Below are positions 26,301-38,300 of a stretch of 64,000 nucleotides of DNA, in pieces (the first letter of the stretch is position 1; each line of letters opens with the position of its first letter). The position numbers were made by a program, and so were the translations under genes. The stretch comes from Saxidomus purpurata (taxonomy: Eukaryota > Mollusca > Bivalvia > Venerida > Veneridae). A model generated the notes under the pieces. The model saw only the letters and a program-made list of their open reading frames with translations, did not search any database and was not told the origin of the DNA. The stretch spans positions 39,637,708 through 39,701,707 of the forward strand of contig JAFMSR010000014.1 in the NCBI GenBank assembly GCA_022818135.1, read 5' to 3'.

Positions 26301-29300
26301 CTTCTCTGAAACCACTTGGCCAATGTTGATGAAACTTGGCAGAGATTTTCCTTGCATGAAGCTCTATCAAAGAAGTTCAAAGAATTCCATTCCATGCAGA
26401 ACTCTGGTTGCCATGGCAATGGAAAGGAAAAACTTTAAAAATCTTCTCAAGAACCTGAAGGCCCAGAACTTAGATATTTGGCATGTTGTATTTTCTAGTG
26501 AACCTCTACCAAGATTGTTCAAATCATGACCCCTTGGTCAAAATTGACTCCGCCTGGGAGGTCACTTGATTTTACATAGCCTATGATAGGCTTAGATATT
26601 TTGAATATTGCATTATGTAGTGGACGTCTATGAAGACTGTTTAAATCAGAATCCCCATGTCAGAATTGACCCTTTCTGCTCTTGATAACCTTTTATTATA
26701 GACAATGGTATTCAGGTGAGCGATATAGGGCCATCTTGGCCCTCTTGTTCCCATATATCGAAGTTATTTGCACATTGAAGTAGGAGATGAAGCATCCCTG
26801 AAATGTGGGTCGGGGCCATGTTTAAGAACGGGTTTGGGGCTGCGTGTAAGAATGGGGTCACAGCCATGTTTAAGATTGGGGTCGGGACAGCGTTTAAGAA
26901 TGGGGTTTTGGCAGTGTTTAAGAATGAGATTGCAATTGTGTTTAAGAATGGGGATCTCATTGTGTTTAAGAATGGGGATCTCGTTGTGTTTAAGAATGGG
27001 GATCTTGTTGTGTTCAAAAATGGGATCAGGATAACTTCAGCTTAGTGAGTGGAGTATCATGACTTAGAAGGCCTCTTCTTGAAAACAGTCACCAGTTTGT
27101 TCCAATTTTAACGAAACAATTCACAGGTGTGGTCTTGACTCATCACAGTGCACAATAGAATTCCAACTGTTTAAGATAACAGCATACCCTGATATCAGTA
27201 ACTCATGTGATAAACAACATTTAGACAGGTTAACTTAAGTGATTGCTGCCCAAGTCATTTATTCTCTGTTTCATCATTGCATTTTGTTGCTTTCTTTAAA
27301 ATAACTTCCTGAAGAATGTTATTTTTATTGATATATTAAGTAAATTTCATTTTTTTTTTGTCCCCTTTGCATGCCCTGATAGACCTACCATGCTTTTTGT
27401 GTCATCTGTAAAGCAGGATGAGAGTTGTGGATCATTTTTCAGTTGTCTTTTCAACTGTCCTGTCAGGAATACTCGGGGTTTAGCTTAATAGGTAAACTGA
27501 GGGAAAAACAATGGGTAAGAAACATAACTCTGACTTCAGGAGTTATTCCCTTTAAAAACTTACTTGTGTATCTCTTGTGGTGATTTTTTTATACCCCCAA
27601 AACGAAGTTTGGGGGGGTATATAGGAGTCACCCGGTGGTCGGTCGGTCAGGCGGTCTGTTGCATTTTCCTTGTCTGGAGCATAACTTGAAAACTACTAGT
27701 TGGAATTCAATACTTCATCCAATGAAAAAACCCCGTCAAGCACATTGAGAGGAAGCGCCGCACAGAACCAACTCCACTGACTCATTACAAGTTATTGCCC
27801 CCCGTACTACTTTTCCTTCGACGGGGAATTCAATACAACTTCATACAATGGTCAAGCACATTGAGAGGAAGTGCAGTGGACAAGAACCATAACTCCATCT
27901 TGACTCATTACAGAGTTATTGCCCTTTGTTACTTTTCCTTGTCCGGAGCATAACTTGAAAACTACAGGTTGGAATTCAAAACAACTTCATACAATGATCA
28001 AGCACAATAAGAGGAAGTGCAGTGTGCAAGAACCATAACTCTATCTATAGTAATTACAGAGTTATTGCCCTTTGTTACATTTCCCAACTTGGCAGAGATA
28101 TAAAACCACCGGTTGGAATTCAAACAACTTCATGAAATGGGCTACCAATGAGAGGAAGAGGACGACCATTCTATCTTGGAGTTATTGCCCTTTGTTACTT
28201 TTCCTTGTCCGGAGCATAACTTGAAAACTACTGGTTAGAATTCAATACAACTTCATAAAATGGGCTAAGCACAATGAGAGGAAGTGCAGTGTACAAGAAC
28301 CATAACTATATCTTGACTAATTACAGAGTTATTGCCCTTTTTTTTTCCTTGCCCCGCCCTACCCAAAAAACCCCCTACTCAATCCAACCCCCCATACAAC
28401 TTCATAAAGGTTAGCCAGGAGAAGTGCAGTGTACAAGAACCATAACTCAAAAATATCTTGAGTATTTACAGAGTTATTGCCCTTTGTTACTTTTCTGCAG
28501 AGCATAACTTGAAAACTACTGGTTGGAATGCAATACAACTTCATACAATGGTCCAGCACAATGAGAGGATGTGCAGTGTACAAGAACCATAACTCTATCT
28601 TGACTAATTACAGAGTTATTGCCAAGAACAATATCTCTATTTTAGTGTTTTTTTTGCAAGGTATTCTGTTACTACAAACTTCCTCAGTTTATAAAGCAGT
28701 CTTTTGGGGGTATTAATCACATTTAGTGATAGCTCTAGTTGTAATTTGCAAGCAGATGATTGATATATGACTGCAGTAAGGTGAAATATATATATGTAAA
28801 GCATGGTATTTTGAATGTTTCCTATGCTTCTGTACCAAAAATGAAACATTACAAGTTGGGCCAACAAATAACTTTTAGCTCAGCCTCTGTTGGTTTTCAT
28901 TCCTAAAAAGTTTTCAGTCTGTCAAAGGGGAAGGTAGTACAAGTATTGTCAAACTGTGATATATAAAACACCTCTAATTGTTGGTAGATTATTATGGTAG
29001 ATGAGAGCATTGATTCTGAATGTCCGCCTCCATGGCAGAGTGGTTAGAATTACTGATTTGAAATCACTGTAAACTCCCATTCATTGAGGGTCATGGGTTC
29101 GAGCCCTGCTACCGACCATGAGAAAATTGGTAGTTTCCTATAAATGGTTCTAGTACTGGTTTTCCCCAGAAACGATGGTTAGGTAAACTGTCTGCCTGTA
29201 AAAATTACTTGAATACAGTTGAAATGGGTGTTAAACTCGTACAACAACAACTTTGAACTTGGTAAAAAGCCGAGGCATTTTGGATTAGGACATGAATAAT

Positions 29301-32300
29301 AGGCAATACCAAAGTGTTGTGAATAGTTTAAGATTTAGTGTTTTAAATTTGTTCTGTTTAGTTGAGTTACAGCATGCATTATTTGTGCATTTGACATTTA
29401 CTGTATGTTTGTACTTTACTTTTGCATGAAAATTCAGCAGCAAAGAAAAGCTGTATGTCTTTTTTTTTCTTGTATGAAATGTTTATTATTGTCCTCATTT
29501 TATACCAAACATTCTTATGCAATGCTGCCACAATATCATTTTTTGTGTGACACTTTCAGATCACATTGAATTTATTTATTGCATTAGATGTATTGTCTGT
29601 AAATGTTTGCTGTCTTTAAAAGATTAAAATTAATGTACATAATATTGATGATCTTTGTTTAAGGGAAAGTACATTAACAGATATAAGTAACAAAATGCAC
29701 TTCACTTACCTCACATTTTTATCTGTCTTTGATCAAAATTTTGAAAATTTACCAACCTTAAGTCTTTAGCATACTGGGCATGGAGTGCTTTTGATTAGCT
29801 ATTGTGATCACGTTCTGTCTGTGGTGCATCATGTGTTGTCCCTCGTCTACATTTTGCTTCTAACAACATCTCCTGTGACACTTCTGAACTCCTGTTGATA
29901 CATAAAAGCAGTCATCCATGCATTAGAATCTGTCAGATTCCTTCAGATGAAGATGGTCCTTGCGTGACTCTGGTTGTGGTTCGAACCATGTCTCTTTATT
30001 ATGTAATAAAGTTGGAAGTTTCTTATGGAGGATAGGGATCTAAGAATTGGTTCTTCCCAGGAAAGGATGGTTGATGGTTAAGTAAACTGCCCGTTTGTAG
30101 AAATGACCAAAATCCTGTTGAAATGGGTGTTAAACTCCAACAACAACAACAACAACAACAACAGCAACTCTGGTAGCTTGATCCTGACTGATCTATATAG
30201 AATATGGCTGCCAGTGATTGAGTCCGATTTCTGTATAATGTCTGTTAGTAAGTTTTAAAATACCTTTTCCATAGGAATTATTGAGCAGATTTTGAAATAA
30301 TTTCAAAGGAATGATTGCAATGTTACACTCTACAAACATTTTTCATGCTGTCATGGACTTGTCACAAGAAGCACAGGCTTGCTGGCATTAAATATTAATT
30401 CCTTGTTAAAGACTCTTAAATCTCCGCCTGCCCATCACAAAAATAGTTATTTCCATACGGTACATAACATTTTGATAATTTTTCAATTTTTCTTTTCAGG
30501 TTTTGATGCACTAAGAAATGTCATTGACCATAAAACACAAAAAGAACTTGGTGTACCAAGGCCTTTATTACAGGTAAATCTTTATTAAGAAAAGACTTTC
30601 TTAATACTAGCAGCCAGTTACAATGTGACTATTCAAATGCAGCTTTAGTATTTAAATAGTCATTGCCATAGGTACTTAATAGGTGTTATGTTTGAAACTT
30701 AGAAATGGACACCTTTGGTATCTTATGTTGCTGCAACTGCAAGCCCACAAACTCGTTAAAATCAAGAATTACATCAACTGTAAGTAGGTTAAAGGTCCAA
30801 TACGAACGAAAGCAAAAATTCAAATAAACTTTAAAAAACACAAAACTATGTTATTTTTAGTATAAAATGAAAGTTGGTATGTAGAAATTCTAATAAAACC
30901 ACAGTACATGTACAATTATTTTTCTATACATTATGAAGAAAGTTAAAAAGACCTGGGTAGTCATTTTGTCGAATTACTGAGATTTCAACATAATACACAT
31001 ACTTTTTTTCGTGTTCCAAACACTTCCTGTAAATTTTAACCAGACAATCTTCATTATTTAGTGTCTTGCATAAGGTAATGTACTTGCCATTGAAATAACT
31101 TTCACTTAATTTTCGCTTAGTAGTGGACCTTTAACATACTATTGTTCTTGTCAAGTTTTGGAAAAAGATCTTGGAAGTAAGTGTTTCAACAAAGTGATAC
31201 ACAATATGGTTATTTTGCTGAAAGAGAAAGCTTTTGTTACCAGTATCTGGTCCTGCCTAAATCGTCACTACACAAGGTATTTTATATTGTTTTGGTTCAG
31301 TTTTCCAAATATTTGAATATAATTCAGTTTTCTGAATGTTTGAAAATAGTTCAGTTTCCCAAGTATTTGATTATAATACAAACAAACATTTGAATAATAA
31401 ATATTTGAAAAGCATTTCCAGGACTTGTTTCAGCATTAAACATAATTTTTTTTGGTTTCCATAGAAACTCACTCTTTCTTTCTGTTTGCATTCAGAGTAC
31501 TGTCACTGTAGATAGAAGTGTTTTGGAGCTGAAGGAATTGATGACGGACCTACCAGACTATGCTGACCAGTTCCTGAACATGATATGTAATGTACTGCGG
31601 GGATATAGGGATACCTGCCACTCGGCATATAGAGGTACGTCTATTTATTCTGTATTCTATACAGTTTTGTATTAGCTTTTATAATGTTCCCACGCAATCT
31701 CCTTTGCAGAGTTACCATTTCTTATACTCATTCTCATCTCTGCAACTGGCTCAATGTCAAGATTTTTGACGAAAAATGATAACTATGTTTTAAATGACTG
31801 GTTACATGTACTAAATGCATATGGCAGCATATGTATGAACTTGGAAGGCAACTCATATGTTAGACTGAAGTTATTTACAAACATATTGCATTTCATTTCT
31901 TAAACCAACACTTGCCTGACTTTTTTGTCCAGACATGACTGCTATATAGAAAGACTATACATGTATTTTTATTCCCGCCCTAAATTTCAACAAAGTTTGA
32001 ACAGTCAAAGGATTGTGTTCTGTAGTGGCTGGAAGGACTTTGCCAGGAATATGTACTTATATTTATTTTCATTTTCTACTTGATGTATTTTTAGGTATTG
32101 TGCAGTATGATGCTGATGAAAAGCGAGTTATCAGTGCTATGTGGGCGAAGGATGAGGACATCAGCAGATTCTTGAGGTACTTAAAGTCTCATCTTAGCTT
32201 GGCTTCAGTATAATTATTGTTACAATTTGTTATTAAAGAAATATCTGTTCAAACATTGTTCATTGTCTAATAAACAATGCTATAGAGTTCTGATGTGCAA

Positions 32301-35300
32301 GAATAAATAACCATGCAGACTGTAGACTTGAGGTGTTTATCACTGACTATCACATTTCTGTGTTCCCAAGGATAGTCACGTCTGAGAGGTTGCACTGTAT
32401 TTTATCTATCTTGAGTTGCATATTCCATTGTCAAACAAAAATGTTATAATTTCTGTTCTTTGATACAGATCATTACCAAGTTGGAGAACTCTGCAACCAA
32501 CAGATGGTCTTGAACTGAATAGAACGGTGTGTTCCGAGGAGGAGATGAGGGCACTGAACTCTAAGGAGGCTGTAATTCTGATAACGAACCTGTCATCGGA
32601 AGAAGCATTCATCCCACAACATGAGATTATCACGGACGTAACACAGATGAGAACAGTCGCCAACGTTCATGAAAGCTTGGTAATTTATGTCTGTTAAAAT
32701 TGTTTTAATATGTTTTAATTGATTTAATATGTTTTAGTTGTTTTAATATGTTTTAATTGATGCAATATGTTTATACGCCAATGTTCATGAAAGCTTGGTC
32801 ATTTATGTCTGTTAGAATTGTTTTCATATGTTTAAATTGATTTAATAGGTTTTAATATGTTTTAATTGATTTAATATGTTATAGTTGTTTTAATATGTTT
32901 TAATATGTTTGAATTGATTTAATATGTTTTAGTTGTTTTAATATGTTTTCCATGTTGAGTTACAAGCCTCAATTGAGACTTAAAATCTGTTAAATGGGCC
33001 ATTTGGTTTTTTGAAATGTTATTTTTAGCTCGATATTTTTAGCTCGGAGAATATGGAGAGCTATTACAGTCACTTGTGACTTGTGCCGTAGGCGTTGCTC
33101 GTTTATTTGGTAAGTTTTGCCTGCTAAGTACTATCATGCACATATCTCAGTAACCACTTATGATATTGAGTTGAAACTTTGTTCATGTCCTTAGGGTGTG
33201 TCATACACAATCAAGTCAGATAACTCTTGTATAAATTTAGTACAAATTATGGCCCTTGTTTGACTTTGAAAATTTGGTTAAGTTTTGCCTGCTATATGCT
33301 ATATATATATAGGTACTATCATGCACATATTTCAGTAACCACTTATGATATTGACTTGAAACTTCGTTAATGTCTTAAGGGGTGTCACACGGTCAAGTCA
33401 GATAACTCTTGTATAAATTTCGTACAAATTATGGCCCTTGTTTGACTTTGAAAATTTGGTTAAAGTTTTGCCTGTAGGTATTAATTTGGTTAAAGTTTTG
33501 CCTGCTAGGTACTATCATGCACATATCTCAGTAACCACTTGTGATATTGACTTGAAACTTTGTAAATGTCTTTATGGGTGTCACACAGTCAAGTGCGATA
33601 ACTGTTGTTTAAATTTAGTGCAAATTATGGCCCTTGTTTGACTTTGAAAATTTGGTTAAAGTTTTGCCTGCTAGGTACTATCATGCACATATCTCAGTAA
33701 CCACTTATGATATTGACTTGAAACTTTGTTAATGTCTTAAGGGGTGTCACACAGTCAAGTCAGATAACTCTTGTTTAAATTTAGTACAAATTATGGCCCT
33801 TGTTTGACTTTGAAAATTTGGTTAAAGTTTTGCCTGCTAGGTACTATCATGCACATATCTCAGTAACCACTTATGATATTGACTTGAAACTTTGTTAATG
33901 TCTTTAGGGGTGTCACACAGTCAAGTCAGGTAACTCTTGTTTAAATTTAGTACAAATTATGGCCCTTGTTTGACTTTTGAAAATTTGGTTAAAGTTTTGC
34001 CTGCTAGGTACTACCATGCACATATCTCAGTAACCACTTATGATATTGACTTGAAACTTTGTTAATGTCTTAAGGGTGAACACAGTCAAGACAAATAACT
34101 CTTGTTTAAATTTAGTGCAAATTATGGCCCTTGTTTGACTTTTGAAAATTTGGTTAAAGTTTTGCATGCAAGGTACTATCATGCACATATCCAGTAATCA
34201 CTTATGGTAGTTATATCAAACTTAGCAATAGTGTTCAGGGTACATTTTGTATCACACAATTAATTTACCAAAAATTAAATATATAGTGATTGATTTTGAC
34301 TTTTTTATGATTCAACTTTCCTAGTTTATACTTAATAGTTAGCAGAATTTTGTTTTGCTATTTTACTGATAAAAGTTTTGTTTTATTAGCAAACACCCAC
34401 AATAGTCGAGCTTGCTGTCTTATGGACAGCTCTTGTAATATCTAGGGCAGTCTTAATAGGAGATGGTTTTAATAGAGGAACTTTATGTTTTATTAAAATA
34501 ACTCTTAGTTTAGGAAATGAAAGATGTTTTATTGTTTACACAACTTACTTTCTGCTTTCAGGAATGGTTTTCAGCCCGATTGAAGAACTTCACAGTGACA
34601 AAAACTACCATAGCAACTCAATACCTAAATATTGAATCACCACTGTATGATGTAAGATGTCATTATATTTGTTATGTTAATTTGTGACACTTTCACCATT
34701 GTCTGATTCAGAAGTGGATTTTTCTGCCTCTCATTGGGACAGTTCCTTTAAGAGTTAAGAGGTGTGCCCACTGAAAATTTACATATTGAAAAGAGAACAT
34801 TGCAGATCATGATCAGACTGCCATCGTCAGATTATTATATGTACAGTAACCTCTGAATAAACAAATCCGGATATAGTGTACTTCCTGATATAAGGAAAAA
34901 ATTGTCTGGGGCCTGATTTTTTTCTTATATATTAAATATGAAAATGCTATAGGGATATAACATACTCTGGATATAAAGAACAAAGGAGTTCATTATATAC
35001 AGAGTTGACTGTATACAAAATAGCATAAACTATTTAGATTTCAGCACATTTTCAGTTACTGATCATTTCTTTTTTAGGATGCTCCGACTGTCCTGCCTAA
35101 AACCTTGGAGTAAGTATTATTTGTACTATGTACTGTATGTATTGATATTTAGTCTAGTTTCTTTTAGCTCGCTCTCACATTTTGATGAAAAATCAAAGTT
35201 TTTTAACCTCTCAGAAAATAACATATTTTAAATTGAATAGTCAAATTAAAATGTTCCGGTATAAATTTATGTATTTAAAAGTATATCCGTATATTTGAAA

Positions 35301-38300
35301 TTATACGCTACCAAATTATAAAGTGTTATAAACACTTTCGAAAAATATAAATCATATAGTGTAGCGGTTCCGTTAAACCAAACACACCAACATTTTCAAT
35401 GAGTTTTTGCAAATTGCTACCGTAGACAGTTTATATAACACTTTCTATACATTTACTGGATACAGCCATTGAAAAGCCTCCATATATTTTTTGCAGGTCA
35501 TTGAATAGCCTTGTGAAAGATTTTCAAGATTTAGCAGAGATATGCCTACTGTTGTTACATCTGGAAGTGAGAGTTCATTGCTTCTATTATCTCATGCCAG
35601 TTGCTAAACAGGTTTGTACCATAAATACACTGTGTGGAAGGTACAAGTACCTGCTAAGATCTGTCAGATAGTTACTTACCAAAAAGTAACAGTCAAAATG
35701 TTCTTAGTAAAATTGAGAGTTTTACATTGCCGTATAAGAAACCACAAGGTTTGCTTCTTGCAATATTTCTAACTGACAGAAGTGGTTTGGACCCATCTTA
35801 CCATTTCATTTGAAATGCACAATAGCACATGTATACAAGGCATCCCATGAGAGATTTTCAAGGCATGCACAGGCACACAAATGGTATGCTTCTGTCAGTT
35901 GAAAATATGGTAAGTGTCATGCCATTTGGTCAGTTACACAACACAGACTCATCTGCCACATTGTGCCTAGGGTTGGAATATTTAGAAACATAAATAATCT
36001 CTAAAACCAGTGGTTGGAATTTTCATACAAATGACAAATCAGAAAAAGAATTGTCTCCTTCAGAATGAGGCCCTTAGTGTAATTCAGTTGCTTTCTTATA
36101 TATCTTCTGATGAGCCTGTTCAGTGGGAATGCCAGTTCTTTCAATTTGCTGGTTCAACTTTAGGTTTGGGCTCTGAAAAGATTTGACTGAACACACTAAA
36201 TTCTTGATCTTTTCCCAACACCTCTGTTTAAGATAAGGTGTTCCATATATTTACTTGTAGAGAAATTGGAAAACCTGGCAGTAGAAATTGGGAATATTTT
36301 GCAGACCATTGCCAAATGACCTTAATCCTTATTGAGAGTATTAAATCCAGCAACGTAATGTTTTCACATGTATTTGAATGACATAAAATGAATGTATATT
36401 TGTCTGTCAGAGAACTACAGTTGCTTTCACCTGGAGCTTCTTGTACCTTGTAGACTTTATCATATAGTATGTTGCTGCTGTATTATTAAATATGTACAGT
36501 ATACAACAGACAAATCCTTGAAGTAGAATTACAGAGAAAACAAAATCATAATATCATGTTACATGCTATTTGATTAACACAACTGCATAATTATTCACGT
36601 TTTCTTTTTGTTATATTAGTCGAATTATGCTGGACCTATTGATGACTTGGACCCAGATTCTAATGTACTAAAGTTAAACAAAGATTTAACAGGAATGGAA
36701 GAGGTATTATCACAAAGTCTACAACCCAAAAAGTTCAAGTAAGTGAAGTTGAAAACACCTTTCACTTAAATATTTCAGAAGACAGACACATTAATATATG
36801 TTTTTATCTTAAACAAAGGCAGAAGGTTATAGTTTTTCCAGTGTCCACTCATACTTTCAGTTGTCTGAAGCCTAGTGTATAAGACATGGTTTTGAAGCTT
36901 TTGAATATTCAGTACAGGTTAACACATATTAAATTAATAATTTTGAACATTTCCAAAGTTTTGGATGTTTTTAGTCTAGAAAGTTGATGATCCAATTAAA
37001 ATAAAATTCCATTAGCAAGGTATAAACATTAGGTGAGATATTTATTGAATGAGAAAAGTTGTTCAGTTATACAACAGTAAACATTTAAGTCCCAGTCAAA
37101 TTCCACCAGTGAAATTGTATTCTGCAAAGTGACTGCCTGAAAATATTCAGTTAGAAAATCTCAGGTAATGATTCGCATGATACAGATGTAAAGTGTTTTC
37201 TAAGTTTTTATGTACCTGTTTCAGGTATATATTTGAAAGTCTTGGATATCTTGTGGCATCTATCATAATGAACAGTATGCAGTTTATTAAGAAAATCAAT
37301 GAAAATGGCATCAAGAAAATGTAAGTGTAACATACATGTATACATCTTCCCATAATAACGCAACCCTGAAGACAGCATGTCACTGTATGGTATGCATACA
37401 CTAAGTCTTATTGTAGAACCAGTCTTCTGTTTGAAGGAACCTAAGAATTGTTGATTTACATACTATTATTATTAGATGTTCTAGTCTGATAGTGATACAT
37501 TTTGATAATGAACTTGAATAGTATAGAACCATTATTATTTAGCCGTTTATCACTACCAATAGAAAGCGGGTTTCAATCTCACAGGAACAGATTTTATGAT
37601 ATATTTAGTCTTTCTACACTACCAATAGAGTGGGTTGCAATCTCACTGGAACATATTTTATGATATATTTAGTCTTTCTACACTACCAATAGGGAGTGGG
37701 TTGCAATCTCACTGGAACATATTTTATGATATATTTAGTCTTTCTACACTACCAACAGAGAGTGGTTTTCAATCTCACTGGAACATATTTTATGATATAT
37801 TTAGTCTTTCTACACTACCAATAGAGGGTGGGTTGCAATCTCACTGGAACATGTTTTATGATATATTTAGTCTTTCTACACTACCAATAGGGAGTGGGTT
37901 TCAGTCTCACTGGAACATATTTTATGATATATTTAGTCTTTCTACACTACCAATAGAGAGTGGGTTTCAATCTCACTGGAACATATTTTATGATATATTT
38001 AGTCTTTCTACACTACCAATAGAGAGTGGGTTTCAATCTCACTGGAACATATTTCATGATATATTTAGTCTTTCTACACTACCAATAGAGAGTGGGTTGC
38101 AATCTCACTGGAACATTTTTTATGATATTTAGTCTTTCTTCACTACCAATAGAGAGTGGGTTTCAATCTTACTGGAACATATTTTATGATATATTTAGTC
38201 TTTCTACACTAATAGAGAGTGGGTATCAATCTCACTGGAACATATTTTATGATATATTTAGTCTTTCTACACTTTCAATAGGGAGTGAGTTTCATTCCCA

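Noticed and set aside
26284..26529. 81-codon open frame in the family 3 element
   Set aside because: Internal sequence of a non-autonomous transposon with no domain.
26712..27045. Open frames of 80-101 codons on both strands
   Set aside because: By-product of a 24-bp minisatellite; open on both strands at once, with no other coding sign.
37635..38132. 165-codon open frame with a 22-residue repeat
   Set aside because: It is a 66-bp minisatellite inside EXOC4 intron 27, with no splice sites fitting the gene and no family resemblance.
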